Source of the DNA: CAZWSX01 sp964636985
GTDB lineage: Bacteria > Planctomycetota > Planctomycetia > Pirellulales > Pirellulaceae
Direction: 5' to 3'
Assembly (NCBI GenBank): GCA_964636985.1
Contig: CAZWSX010000008.1
Coordinates: 124,001 to 188,000, forward strand
Length of the DNA: 64,000 nucleotides
The translations under genes and the position numbers were made by a program. Of this stretch, positions 53,414 through 62,318 are shown one piece after another (position 1 is the stretch's first letter; every line of letters begins with the position of its first letter). Below the pieces are notes generated by a model, which was not told the origin of the DNA, searched no databases, and saw only the letters and a program-made list of their open reading frames with translations.

Positions 53414-54349
53414 TTAGGGGCCGCCGCCGCATTCTGAAAGGTCCTTGCTCTCCGCGACGTCGAGCCGCAGTTGAGTTAACAACTCCTGTACGCTGGCGAA
53501 CTTTTGGACATCGCGCAAGCGATCAAGAAACTCTACGGCGAGTTCGTTCCCGTAGAGATCCCCTTCGAAATCAATCAGATGAACCTCGATTTTGACCGCT
53601 TCCTCGCCGAACGTGGGATTCGGCCCCACATGGATCGCGGCCGGCCACCGTTTGCCGCCGACAAATGCCCGCCCAGCGTAGACTCCGATCCCGGGCGAGA
53701 CCGTATCAATCTGCTCGAGATTGGCTGTCGGGAACCCCAGCTTTCGTCCCCGCTGTGCCCCCAGGCAAACTTTTCCGCGAACGCGATAGGGTGCCGTTAG
53801 AAGAGTCCGGGCCACTCCCAGCCGCCCTGCTCGCACCAGATCACGAACCCGGCTGGACGAAACGACTTCACCGTCGGAAATCTCGGCCTCAACGACTTCG
53901 AGCGTCCGTTTCGTTTCATCGCACAATTTCTGCAAGTGGGCGATATCGCCTTGACGCTTTGCCCCGAAACGGAAATCGGCGCCCTCCACAATCACCTTCG
54001 CATCAAGCCCTTCCACGATGAAGCGTTCGAAGAACTCTTCCGGCGTCAATTTCAGAAGCCACCAGTCCGTGGGAAAGGCGATGGTGTAATCGATCCCAAG
54101 CGCTTCCAGCAGCTCCGCCTTCCGATCGACGGTGGTCAACGGTGCGGCGACCGATTCCGGCCGAAGCAACGCACTGGGATGCGGATCGAAAGTCAGGGCG
54201 ATGGCCGCGGCCGAGAGTCGTTTAGCGTGCGTCACCACCCGTTTCATCAACGCCGCGTGACCAAGGTGAACGCCGTCGAAGTTTCCAATGGAGAGCGCGC
54301 CGCCGCGAGCCGACTTGGGCAAATCCGACAACAAACGAACCAGCGCCAC
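53414..54349 (-). CDS. ribF: bifunctional riboflavin kinase / FAD synthetase
   Basis: 311 residues. The N-terminal nucleotidyltransferase has GNFDGVHLGHAAL with its HxGH-type motif (about 21-33), ALTFDPHPSALL, and ISDGEVVSSSRVRDLV, the family's I-S-S-[ST]-x-[IV]-R signature region. The C-terminal kinase has GRKLGFPTANL (about 202-212) and IHVGPNPTFG. Together they make FMN and then FAD. The start is GTG; no strong ribosome-binding site is seen. It lies 35 bases after nnrD and 78 before nrnA, in a minus-strand housekeeping run. Confidence 0.95.
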   Translation of the reverse strand: MALVRLLSDLPKSARGGALSIGNFDGVHLGHAALMKRVVTHAKRLSAAAIALTFDPHPSALLRPESVAAPLTTVDRKAELLEALGIDYTIAFPTDWWLLKLTPEEFFERFIVEGLDAKVIVEGADFRFGAKRQGDIAHLQKLCDETKRTLEVVEAEISDGEVVSSSRVRDLVRAGRLGVARTLLTAPYRVRGKVCLGAQRGRKLGFPTANLEQIDTVSPGIGVYAGRAFVGGKRWPAAIHVGPNPTFGEEAVKIEVHLIDFEGDLYGNELAVEFLDRLRDVQKFASVQELLTQLRLDVAESKDLSECGGGP

Positions 54350-54384
54350 GGAAAATCGATCCCATTGGAACGGACAAACAGCGG

Positions 54385-55251
54385 TTAAGCATCCGAGACG
54401 CGCCGCAACGCCCCTGGTAGAAAGCGTAACAGATCACGGGCGACCAGGGATACCTGCCCCGTCTCGGTGACTGCTAAATCACCAGCCAGGCCGTGCACGT
54501 AAGCCCCAAGACACGCGGCCGTGAAGGGGGCCATCCCCTGCGCCAACAGCGCCACGATAATTCCCGTGAGGACGTCGCCAGAGCCTCCCTTTGCCATGCC
54601 GGGATTGCCCGTGGTATTGCGATAGGCCTGCGAGCCGTCGGTCACGTACGTTCCGTGCCCCTTAAGGAGCAGGACCGTTTTCGATTCGGCCGCCCACTGC
54701 GTCGCCAAGTCTTCTTGGTGAGCTCGTTCGTCGGTCGGATTTGCCGAAGCTACGAGCCGTTTGAACTCGCCGGGGTGCGGCGTCAGTACGCGTTTACCTG
54801 CGGGCGTGACGGTCGACCATTTTGTCTTCGAAAGGGCATTAAGCCCGTCGGCATCGACGACCATCGGCAGCGGGCAGTCCCGGTAGGCGTCTTCGACCAG
54901 CAACGTCAGGTGGTCCGATTGGCCGAGCCCCGGTCCCAGCGCCATGGATGTGAATCGCTCCCAAAGTTCTTCGAGGCGTCTGCCAGCGCTGCCGGTGATG
55001 CGTCCATGCGAATCGCAGGGCAACGGAATAGTGGTGTAACACGGTTCGTAGCTGGCCACCGTTTCGAGGCAAACATCGGCCGTTGCCACGGTTGTGAGGC
55101 CGGCACCTGCTCGCAGGCATGCCATGCCTGCCAGGCCAATCGCGCCGGCCATGCCCCGTGAACCGCCGACTATAAGAGCCCGACCGAACGTCCCCTTATG
55201 GGCGTCGGGCGAACGGGCCGGCAATCGGGGAAGAGAAGTGATCCATTCCAT
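54385..55251 (-). CDS. nnrD: ADP-dependent NAD(P)H-hydrate dehydratase
   Basis: 288 residues from ATG 55251, the first codon of clearly family-like sequence. The frame is open up to 55680, but that upstream part only mirrors the next gene. Motifs are GTFGRALIVGGSRGMAG, ALGPGLGQSD, VVDADGLNAL, LTPHPGEFKRL, LLKGHGTYVTDG and MAKGGSGDVLTG, the nucleotide-binding and catalytic set of the YjeF C-terminal/ribokinase-like domain. It repairs hydrated NAD(P)H. The YjeF N-terminal epimerase domain is missing; it may be a separate gene elsewhere. The gene follows the unknown protein by 37 bases. Confidence 0.9.
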   Translation of the reverse strand: MEWITSLPRLPARSPDAHKGTFGRALIVGGSRGMAGAIGLAGMACLRAGAGLTTVATADVCLETVASYEPCYTTIPLPCDSHGRITGSAGRRLEELWERFTSMALGPGLGQSDHLTLLVEDAYRDCPLPMVVDADGLNALSKTKWSTVTPAGKRVLTPHPGEFKRLVASANPTDERAHQEDLATQWAAESKTVLLLKGHGTYVTDGSQAYRNTTGNPGMAKGGSGDVLTGIIVALLAQGMAPFTAACLGAYVHGLAGDLAVTETGQVSLVARDLLRFLPGALRRVSDA

Positions 55252-55288
55252 AGTCAACGAGTCGTACCCTTTGTCGTTTCCATTGCAG

Positions 55289-56506
55289 CTAGACGTTGTC
55301 CTCTTCATCCTCGGCGTCTTGAAAGACAGGAGGCGGCTCGGCCGTGGGATCGATTCCGATCCACTCGCCGCAGAGATCGTCATCGAAAAACAAAAGCCAT
55401 GTCCTAGTGGGAAGATCTTCGCTCGCCAAACCCTTGCGCAAGGCGGCGATCGTTTTGCGAACATCCGTGACCACGATGTCGATGTAGAGGTAGCGAATTC
55501 CCGTGCCGCCACCGAAGACGCAGCCGAGTTCGGCCTGGCGAAGAATCTCGTCAATCTTGTCGGCGATCGCCTGGCGATAGGCGACTCGTTCTTCCCATTC
55601 GATCGTATCCCCATCGATCTTGAGGTACACGAACGTCTCGCCGCAGCGGGAGTGGCACTGCGAGTGAAACAGTTGCCCATTGAGCTGGCCGAGCATCACG
55701 TCGGTGAGCAATGTCCCGAGCGCAATCAAGTCGCTGCGGAGCGGGTAATCCTCGTTCTCCTCCGGTTCAAGGCTAAGAGACGACCACTCTCCCTCCTCGG
55801 GCCCGAAGGTTTCACGAATGGTCGTTGGTCGCAATTGGTCCTGGATGCTATCGGCCAGCGCGAACGCCGTATCGCGCAGCCGCTCGAGCGGAATCGGTTT
55901 GACCTTGGGTTTGACGGGCAACTGATCGATGGCATTGATGTTGCCGATCCACTCGTCCAGGAACGCTTCGCCCACAAGCGTTTCCAGGGCAATGAGTGCC
56001 GGGCCTGCCTGGTCTTCTGCCGACAGGTCTTCCTCGTTCGGAAAATAGAACGTGCAGTCGATCTTGCGGGTCTCGCTCGCCGACAGCATCACTTTTCCAT
56101 CGCTCACGTTGCAGGACGCACGTGCGTCGAGGGTCGGTTGAAGCATGTCGAAGTCGGGTTCATCCAGGCGACGTGTGTAGAACTCCCAACCCTCGATCTT
56201 GGGTGCCCTGGCGACAATCTCATTGACGAGCGGCCGCAGGTGGCGCGCGCCTTCGGGCGTAATCACAAGCCGGTGGCCGTCGCATTCGACAGCCGGGCCA
56301 AATTCCCACATGATCTCGGAATGGATCGATTGCAGGTACCGATCCATCCAGGCGGGAACATCCCACTCTTCCTCGCCGGTGAAAACCTGGTCGAGTCGCT
56401 TGGCCTGTTTGGCGAATTCCTTCCACCAAGCGTCAATTTTTGCGCGCACGTCGGCTTGATCGGCAAGTTCTTGACGGGCCGTTGGTTCAATGTAGAGCCA
56501 CCGCAT
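55289..56506 (-). CDS. conserved-looking soluble protein of unknown function
   Basis: 405 residues with no signal or membrane segment. It is acidic and rich in Glu, Asp and Trp, starts MRWLYIEPTARQE, and ends in an acidic tail DAEDEEDNV. Pattern suggests mixed alpha/beta: TWLLFFDDDLCGEWIGIDP and GIRYLYIDIVVTDVRKTI look like strands of a core domain. HSQCHSRCGETF near 290-300 holds two cysteines and two histidines and could bind metal. It is first in the run before nnrD, ribF and nrnA. No family is recognised. The codon usage is like that of its neighbours. Confidence 0.7.
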   Translation of the reverse strand: MRWLYIEPTARQELADQADVRAKIDAWWKEFAKQAKRLDQVFTGEEEWDVPAWMDRYLQSIHSEIMWEFGPAVECDGHRLVITPEGARHLRPLVNEIVARAPKIEGWEFYTRRLDEPDFDMLQPTLDARASCNVSDGKVMLSASETRKIDCTFYFPNEEDLSAEDQAGPALIALETLVGEAFLDEWIGNINAIDQLPVKPKVKPIPLERLRDTAFALADSIQDQLRPTTIRETFGPEEGEWSSLSLEPEENEDYPLRSDLIALGTLLTDVMLGQLNGQLFHSQCHSRCGETFVYLKIDGDTIEWEERVAYRQAIADKIDEILRQAELGCVFGGGTGIRYLYIDIVVTDVRKTIAALRKGLASEDLPTRTWLLFFDDDLCGEWIGIDPTAEPPPVFQDAEDEEDNV

Positions 56507-56718
56507 AGCCTGCTCGCTTACCCCAGGGCCGAAATGGATTATCGCCGGTCGCCGGGTGCATCTTCTGGTACGGTCTTCTTTTTCGCAAGCGTTCCCCTTC
56601 TTGCATTATTAGCCAAGTAGTTTCCGGCTTGTCGAGGAAATGGCTCGCGTCCACAATAAATGAAGGTCGATGCGTAATGTGCGGTAGGTGGCGAAAGTGG
56701 GCATAGGGATTTACCAAG

Positions 56719-58074
56719 ATGCTGCGGTGGTTCAATGGTTCACCTGAAGCGATCGCTATGTCACGGCGCGAAGGCCTGCGCGCTGGCTTTCTTGCGCTGG
56801 GTGGATTGACCCTGAGCCAACTGTTGCGACTTCAGGCGCAGGCGGCAGCACCCAAAAAAGATACGGCGGTGTTGCTCGTTTTCGTCCATGGCGGACCGAG
56901 CCATCTCGAAACGTACGACATGAAGCCGCATGCTTCGGCCGAGATTCGCGGGCCATTCATGCCGATCTCGACCAAGGTGCCCGGCATCCATGTTTGCGAA
57001 TACCTTCCAGAACACGCGGCCATCGCCGACAAGTTCACATTGATTCGCAGCTGCTGCCACGACGAAGCCGATCACTTTGCCGGGCATCGCCGGTTTCTCT
57101 CGGGCTATGGCAAGTTGAAGCAAGGTTTCGGTTACGAGCCTCACTATCCCATGGTGGGCGCGGTCGCCAATCGATTGCTTAACGGACGCGTCCCTGGTAT
57201 GCCGGCGGCGGTCTCGGTGGGGGGCGTGGTCGTGAATGGCCCCGACTACGCGGCTGGGATCGGCGAGGGATTTTGGCCAAGCATTTACCGCGTTCCCATT
57301 CTGAACAACGGCCTTCGCGATGGTTGGCTGCAAATGGCAACCGATCGCATGGCCGACCGGTCCTCGCTCCGATCGTCGCTCGACGGGTTCCGCCGCGCGG
57401 CCGATGTGTCGGGCGCGATGGGTGCCGGCGACGAATTCGAACGGCAAGCCATCGATATCTTGGCTTCCGGCAAGGCGCAAAAGGCGTTCGATTTGTCGCA
57501 AGAAAGCGAAGCCACGCGCGAGGCCTACGGCCCCGACTACGGCGCGGAACTCCTCACGGCGCTCCGGCTTGTCGAGGCCGGTGTTTCCTTCGTCACAATG
57601 CGCGTTCATGGCGGCTCGTCGCTGTCGAAAGCGTACGACTGGGACGATCACGCGGTGAACTGGGACATGCGCGAGGCCATGATCGGACGGCTCCCGCGCT
57701 ACGACCGAGTGATCTCGAGGCTGATTCGCGACATCTATGATCGCGGGCTCGACAAAAAAGTGCTCGTCGTGGTCACAGGCGAGTTCGGCCGGACTCCGCG
57801 ATTGGAAAACAACAACGGGCGAATCGGCCGCGACCATTGGCCCGGTGCAATGTCGATCTTGATGACTGGCGGCGGCATTCGCACGGGACAGGTGATCGGC
57901 GCTACGGACGAAATCGGGGCTCGTCCCAAAGAGCACACGCTCGACCCGCGCGACATCCTGGCGACGATCTACCATCATTTGGGGATCGATCCGCATCAGT
58001 ACATCGAAGACAACTTCGGTCGGCCGCTCGCGCTGACGGACGGGAACGTCGTCAAAGAGCTTTGGACGGGATAG
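56719..58074 (+). CDS. DUF1501 protein with twin-arginine-type leader
   Basis: 451 residues. An N-terminal leader with SRREGLRAGFLALGG near 14-28 suggests Tat export, followed by a hydrophobic stretch and AAAPKK. The body has LLVFVHGGPSHLETYDMKP near 51-69, RSCCHDEADHFAGHRR near 114, and VVVTGEFGRTPRLENNNGR near 350 with GRDHWPG after it, the metal-site and alkaline-phosphatase-like signature of DUF1501. These proteins are abundant in planctomycetes, often paired with DUF1553/DUF1549 cytochromes, but no such partner lies here. The activity is not established. An ATG at 56758 is an alternative start just before the leader. Confidence 0.9.
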   Translation: MLRWFNGSPEAIAMSRREGLRAGFLALGGLTLSQLLRLQAQAAAPKKDTAVLLVFVHGGPSHLETYDMKPHASAEIRGPFMPISTKVPGIHVCEYLPEHAAIADKFTLIRSCCHDEADHFAGHRRFLSGYGKLKQGFGYEPHYPMVGAVANRLLNGRVPGMPAAVSVGGVVVNGPDYAAGIGEGFWPSIYRVPILNNGLRDGWLQMATDRMADRSSLRSSLDGFRRAADVSGAMGAGDEFERQAIDILASGKAQKAFDLSQESEATREAYGPDYGAELLTALRLVEAGVSFVTMRVHGGSSLSKAYDWDDHAVNWDMREAMIGRLPRYDRVISRLIRDIYDRGLDKKVLVVVTGEFGRTPRLENNNGRIGRDHWPGAMSILMTGGGIRTGQVIGATDEIGARPKEHTLDPRDILATIYHHLGIDPHQYIEDNFGRPLALTDGNVVKELWTG

Positions 58075-58109
58075 AATTGGTCGCAAGATAGTGCGACTAA
58101 GGTTTAGTG

Positions 58110-58670
58110 ATGATGCAGTCATCGAGTGATTCGCCCAATCCGTACGAATCGCCACAGGGACTCGATCCCGATCGCCCGCGTAATTCGTCTCGCTGGCCTT
58201 TCGCGCTCGGTGCCGCTCTTGGATACTTTTGCGTAGCAGTACTCCTTTTTGGAATTCTGCCAGCAGTCGGGCGGACATTGCTTGGGGCTTCGTACCACGC
58301 GCCGATACTGGACAGATTTCAGGGCCACCTCAAGGAGACGATTTTTGTCGGTGTTGTGTTTGCTGGTCCGATTGCATTTGTCGCGGCGCTTCTTGATTTC
58401 GCACCAGCGAAACGGATCGGATTGATTCGTTCGATAGCGATCTCAGGCGGCATCTTTTTCTCGATCTATATTGCCATCGCGATTGCGATGATGATCTTCG
58501 ATGAGTTTGTCCCCAATACATTTGTGGCGAACCGTAACACGTACGGCCAAAGGTCCACTTTGGCGTCGTCGGCCTTTCTTGGACTGGGCTATCTGTCTTG
58601 GTTGATTGGCATGGTAGCCCTTCTCTGGCGCCGTCTCCGAAACCCAGAGCCAACCGATCCCCCCTCGTAA
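58110..58670 (+). CDS. small four-span membrane protein with NPYESP motif
   Basis: About 186 residues. The first 25 are polar and hold SPNPYESPQG, a motif seen at the start of many small planctomycete membrane proteins. Four hydrophobic segments follow (about 31-53, 75-97, 108-132 and 154-175). The start could be ATG 58110 or 58113. It stands alone between the DUF1501 gene and the flagellar operon. The function is unknown. Confidence 0.65.
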   Translation: MMQSSSDSPNPYESPQGLDPDRPRNSSRWPFALGAALGYFCVAVLLFGILPAVGRTLLGASYHAPILDRFQGHLKETIFVGVVFAGPIAFVAALLDFAPAKRIGLIRSIAISGGIFFSIYIAIAIAMMIFDEFVPNTFVANRNTYGQRSTLASSAFLGLGYLSWLIGMVALLWRRLRNPEPTDPPS

Positions 58671-58798
58671 TCGTCACAACCGGCAACTGCGGCGCTCGAA
58701 ACAGCACATTTCTTCGCTTGCTCTAGGCCCTCTGTAAGCCAGATTTATGCAGAGTCTGCGCCTGTCCGTTGTCTACCCTGGTTTTTCTCGAGATTGTC

Positions 58799-59287
58799 AT
58801 GGCTCGCATTGGGATCGCCGTTGCCGTTTTGTGCGTGGTCGTGGCCGTGGAATGCATCGTGGCCGCGTACATGATTCCGTCGGCCGACCAGGTCGAGAGC
58901 CACATCAAGGCTCGCGCGGAAGAAGAAAAGAAGAAGGCCGAGGAGGAGGAAGAGGAACATGCGGTGCATGCAACGGAAGCAATCATCGGCAAGTTCAATA
59001 TCACGATTCACAAGCCGGAAGCGGAGTCGACGTTGCGGATTGGCTTCAATCTGGTCGCTACCGTTTTAGAAAAGGACACCGAGGAATTCGGCAATCTCTT
59101 CAAGGCCAACGAGCACCGCGTGCGGGACCAGGTGATCTTCGAGATCCGGAACTCCGCGACCGCCGACCTCACCGACCCCGGATTGGGCTTGATCAAACGG
59201 CGCATTTTGGCGAAAAGCAACGAGCTCCTGGGTCGGCCGATCATTCAGTCGGTCGTCTTCAGCGAATTCACGTACATGCAGCAATAG
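58799..59287 (+). CDS. fliL: flagellar basal-body-associated protein FliL
   Basis: 162 residues from ATG 58799; an in-frame TTG 30 bases earlier is unlikely. One N-terminal span (about 6-24, AVAVLCVVVAVECIVAAYM) leads to a Glu/Lys-rich linker (about 35-55) and a periplasmic domain with KFNITIHKPEAESTLRIGF and VIFEIRNSATADL, ending in VVFSEFTYMQQ. That is the FliL layout: a ring around the stator that supports torque. It opens the flagellar operon. The acidic linker is more charged than usual. Recognition rests on architecture and context. Confidence 0.78.
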   Translation: MARIGIAVAVLCVVVAVECIVAAYMIPSADQVESHIKARAEEEKKKAEEEEEEHAVHATEAIIGKFNITIHKPEAESTLRIGFNLVATVLEKDTEEFGNLFKANEHRVRDQVIFEIRNSATADLTDPGLGLIKRRILAKSNELLGRPIIQSVVFSEFTYMQQ

Positions 59288-59327
59288 CGCGCAAGCGAAA
59301 GCTGACGCCAGCGGGAATGGATTCCCC

Positions 59328-60056
59328 ATGTCGGGCGACCCCGAAAAAGTAGGCCAAGACGAAATCGAAGAACTGCTGCGCCAAGCGCAGCAATCGGCCA
59401 AGCCGGCCACGCCGCCGGAGGCACCCGCTGCCCCGCCTGCGGCAGAACTGCCTGGCGACACGCCGCTGGGCCAGGCAGAAATCGAAGCTCTGCTTGGAAA
59501 CAGCCCCAAGGCGGCTCCTAAGCCAGCTGCTGCCGCAGCCGCACCTTCTCCATCGCCGCCTAAAGTGGCTGCGAGCGCTCCGGCTCCAGTCGCGACCAAG
59601 CCGCCACCCGCTCCCCCGAAGCCAGCTCCACCAAAACAGCCCGCAGCCGAGTCTCGTTCGAGCACCGGCGACGACATATCGCTGTTGCTCGCGCAGGCCG
59701 AGGCGGCCATCGCATCGGTCGATCAGCCCGAGATTCCCGGCATCGAAGGGTTGAAGCCCTTCACGATGGAGGATTTCGGCGGGTCGCCTCCCTCTAGCGA
59801 AAAAGCCACGCTCGAGCTTCTCCGCGATGTCGAGTTGGATCTCCGGATCGAGCTCGGGCGCACAGAGATGTACTTGGAAGATGTCCTCAAGCTGAAGTGT
59901 GGCTCGGTCGTCACGCTCGATAAGTTGGCAGGCGACCCTGTCGACGTCTACGTGAACGGGCGACTGGTTGCTCGCGGCGAAGTCTTGGTGCTTAACGACA
60001 ATTTTTGTGTTCGCGTGGCCGAGCTGCTCTCGGGCGACGAACGGCATGGGAAATAG
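59328..60056 (+). CDS. fliN: flagellar motor switch protein FliN with a long multi-motif N-terminus
   Basis: 242 residues, about twice the usual length. The C-terminal SpoA domain (about 160-238) has LLRDVELDLRIELGRTEM, then LKCGSVVTLDKLAGDPVDVY and VLNDNFCVRVAEL, typical of FliN. The first 150 residues are a Pro/Ala-rich linker with three spaced motifs: GQDEIEELL (9-17), GQAEIEALL (48-56) and GDDISLLL (114-121). The first two resemble the SQDEIDALL motif that binds CheY-P at the start of FliM and FliY. There is no fliM between fliL and fliN. FliN sits in the C-ring and sets rotation direction with FliM. Confidence 0.9.
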   Translation: MSGDPEKVGQDEIEELLRQAQQSAKPATPPEAPAAPPAAELPGDTPLGQAEIEALLGNSPKAAPKPAAAAAAPSPSPPKVAASAPAPVATKPPPAPPKPAPPKQPAAESRSSTGDDISLLLAQAEAAIASVDQPEIPGIEGLKPFTMEDFGGSPPSSEKATLELLRDVELDLRIELGRTEMYLEDVLKLKCGSVVTLDKLAGDPVDVYVNGRLVARGEVLVLNDNFCVRVAELLSGDERHGK

Positions 60057-60176
60057 AGGAATCAGCATCTGGCCGAAGAGAGGCCGTGATTTTTGTGTGA
60101 GTTGCTTCACGGAAAAGTGACGGATCACGTCGCATCAAAGATCGACCCAATCGTGTTCTCGACTCAAGCGAATTGC

Positions 60177-61076
60177 ATGAAGACCAACAACATTTCGGCG
60201 AGCCGGCCATGGGGAAGATTATTCGCCTCATCGGTGGCGCTGTTGATGGCGTTGGTTCTATCGCACGTCGGATCGGCTGTTGAGCCGGTTCCACGAGCAG
60301 GCGCGATTCATCGGGAGGATGGTCCCTCGGAACCGCCGGCCAGTATTGTTCGCCCCCGCAAGGTGCAGCGAGTTGCCGACCCAGCTGTGACCCGCGATCA
60401 AAACGAATCCGAAGCAATACCGGCTGCGGCTCTCAAGCCGACGTTGACCGATGAGTTGGTGCGGCCGTCGCAGTTTGTGACAGGCGATTCCGAGACGACG
60501 CGGGAAACTCCGGCGAAGATCGAAAGCCAATCCAAAGTGATTGAAGCGGCCGAGTCGGAGTCGCCGAGTGGCCACTCGCCACTCAAGCTGGCCAAGAAGA
60601 AAGAGCGATCGTCCGCGGAGTCGAAGAAGGCTCGCACTTCGCCTGAGCAGTCGCTACGGACCATTGGCGGTAGCTTAGCGGTGGTGATCGCACTGGTTCT
60701 TGGGATGGCTTTGTTGTTTCGCCAGACTCAGCCCAAAGGGGCTGCCGCCTTGCCACTGGAAGTCATTGAAGTGCTGGGGCGTTCGACGCTCACCAAAGGG
60801 CAGAATCTGCAGCTTGTTCGCATCGGCGGGAAGCTTGTCTTACTCTGCGTGACGGCGCACGGAAGCGAGACGCTTACCGAAATCAACGATGCCGACGAGG
60901 TCGAGCGGCTGTCGACGCTCTGCCGCCAGAGCGGGCCTAAGAGCGTTTCGGCGGCGTTTCGCGATGTGCTGGCCCAAATCGGGAGCGACACCGCAACCGG
61001 CTTCGTGGGTTCGCCTGCGGAAGCGGCAGGCCAGCCGGATCGGCCATCCAGTTGGTGGCAGCAACAGTATTCGTAA
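60177..61076 (+). CDS. fliO: flagellar export-gate assembly protein FliO
   Basis: 299 residues from ATG 60177; the frame is open further upstream without support. An N-terminal signal segment (about 12-32) is followed by a polar Pro/Ser/Glu-rich stretch (about 35-185). A span at about 192-212 (GGSLAVVIALVLGMALLF) and a short cytoplasmic domain follow, with LEVIEVLGRSTLTKGQNLQL and VRIGGKLVLLCVT, the FliO signature region. FliO helps assemble FliP in the membrane. The long N-terminal part is unusual. It precedes fliP by 28 bases. Confidence 0.82.
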   Translation: MKTNNISASRPWGRLFASSVALLMALVLSHVGSAVEPVPRAGAIHREDGPSEPPASIVRPRKVQRVADPAVTRDQNESEAIPAAALKPTLTDELVRPSQFVTGDSETTRETPAKIESQSKVIEAAESESPSGHSPLKLAKKKERSSAESKKARTSPEQSLRTIGGSLAVVIALVLGMALLFRQTQPKGAAALPLEVIEVLGRSTLTKGQNLQLVRIGGKLVLLCVTAHGSETLTEINDADEVERLSTLCRQSGPKSVSAAFRDVLAQIGSDTATGFVGSPAEAAGQPDRPSSWWQQQYS

Positions 61077-61104
61077 CCGACCAAAACCAGTGTGGGTGGC
61101 GACT

Positions 61105-61992
61105 ATGCCGAGAATACTATTGTCGCGATACATGCTCATGGCAGTCATGGCGCTGGCCATGCTGTCTCTCGGCGCGGCCGCCTTGGCGCAGTCGGAGACG
61201 ACGAGCGATAGCGACTATTTCGACCGCGCCCTGTCGAGTCGAGCCAATCTCGCTACAGGCCCAACCAACGGCCCGAATCCCATTGGCGATTTCATCACGT
61301 CCGGGCCAGAGAAGTGGACCAGCCCAGGCGGTATGCACTCGACGATGCAGGTGATGCTCTTGCTGACCGTCCTCAGCCTGGCCCCTGCCCTGCTCCTGAT
61401 GACGACCAGCTTCGTGCGGATCATCGTCGTGATGGGGCTCTTGCGACAGGCGATCGGGGCACAGGGATTGCCTCCTTCGCAGGTGGTCACGGCGATTTCG
61501 CTTTTTATGACATTACTGCTGATGGGGCCGACTTGGAGTGAAGTTTACACGCAGTCGATCCTTCCCTATTCGCAAGAGAAAATCGGACTCGAGGAAGCGT
61601 GGAACCGCGGTTGCTCTCCGGTGCGGGAGTTCATGAGCCGGCAGATCGAAGCGGCTGGGAACTCGGACGACGTTTGGTTGTTCTACGAGTACCTGCCTCC
61701 GTCGCAAAAGAAGGCCGAACCCGAGACGTACGACGACGTGCCGCTGCAGGCGTTGCTTCCCGCCTTCATGCTGAGCGAGTTGAAGGTGGCGTTTCTGATC
61801 GGCTTTCAGATCTATTTGCCGTTTTTGGTGCTCGACATTGTTGTTTCGAGCATCACGATCTCGATGGGGATGATGATGCTGCCGCCGGCGATGGTTTCGT
61901 TGCCGTTCAAGCTGCTCTTGTTCGTGATGGTGGATGGCTGGACGCTGATCGTTGGCATGTTGATGGAAAGTTTCGCGATGGGCGGCGGATGA
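61105..61992 (+). CDS. fliP: flagellar type III export-gate protein FliP
   Basis: 295 residues from ATG 61105. It has a signal sequence (about 8-29). The family core begins at LLLTVLSLAPALLLMTTSF, followed by VRIIVVMGLLRQAIGAQGLP and VVTAISLFMTLLLMGPTW. The later spans are FMLSELKVAFLIGFQIYLPF and LVLDIVVSSITISMGMMML, then VSLPFKLLLFVMVDGW. FliP forms the pentameric core of the export gate with FliQ and FliR. A roughly 50-residue loop before the core is longer than usual. The frame opens at 60889, inside fliO, but no start there is supported. Confidence 0.95.
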   Translation: MPRILLSRYMLMAVMALAMLSLGAAALAQSETTSDSDYFDRALSSRANLATGPTNGPNPIGDFITSGPEKWTSPGGMHSTMQVMLLLTVLSLAPALLLMTTSFVRIIVVMGLLRQAIGAQGLPPSQVVTAISLFMTLLLMGPTWSEVYTQSILPYSQEKIGLEEAWNRGCSPVREFMSRQIEAAGNSDDVWLFYEYLPPSQKKAEPETYDDVPLQALLPAFMLSELKVAFLIGFQIYLPFLVLDIVVSSITISMGMMMLPPAMVSLPFKLLLFVMVDGWTLIVGMLMESFAMGGG

Positions 61993-62042
61993 CGCCGGTA
62001 TCAAGCAGCGTCGTTCGAAGATTCTGGTTAAGCGAGTAGTGC

Positions 62043-62318
62043 ATGGATGCCGACTCGGCAATTGAAGTCACGCGAAACGCCATTTTGATGGCGCTGTTGT
62101 TGAGCGCGCCGGTGCTGATTGTCGGCCTCATTTTTGGGATGGTCTTCGGCCTGCTCCAAGCTCTCACGCAGGTTCAGGATCAAACGGTTGCCTTCGTCCC
62201 GAAGCTGGTTGCCATGGTGATCGCGCTGACGATCAGCTTGCCGTGGCTCTTGCAGCGGATGATGGAATACTGCCAGCAACTGATTCGCGACATTCCGAGC
62301 ACGATGGGCGGTGGATGA
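62043..62318 (+). CDS. fliQ: flagellar type III export-gate protein FliQ
   Basis: 91 residues with two spans (about 14-37 and 55-75). The sequence MDADSAIEVTRNAILMALLL and VLIVGLIFGMVFGLLQALTQ, then TVAFVPKLVAMVIALTISLP, is typical of FliQ. Length is normal. FliQ packs around the FliP/FliR core of the export gate. Its stop codon overlaps the ATG of fliR, so the two are translationally coupled. Confidence 0.95.
   Translation: MDADSAIEVTRNAILMALLLSAPVLIVGLIFGMVFGLLQALTQVQDQTVAFVPKLVAMVIALTISLPWLLQRMMEYCQQLIRDIPSTMGGG

Noticed and set aside
55252..55680. A 143-residue N-terminal extension of nnrD
   Set aside because: It overlaps the unknown gene in another frame and is rich in Ser/Arg/Thr, unlike protein of this family. 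ATG 55251 gives the normal length.
55094..56620. A 508-residue plus-strand frame opposite nnrD and the unknown gene
   Set aside because: nnrD is well recognised on the other strand, and the minus-strand unknown protein has a normal composition and start; the plus-strand frame does not.
56761..58278. A 505-residue minus-strand frame opposite the DUF1501 gene
   Set aside because: The DUF1501 protein shows its family motifs; the opposing frame shows none and continues into a neighbouring gene.
60889..61104. An extension of FliP back into fliO
   Set aside because: The frame is open only because of overlap with fliO; FliP begins with its signal sequence at 61105.
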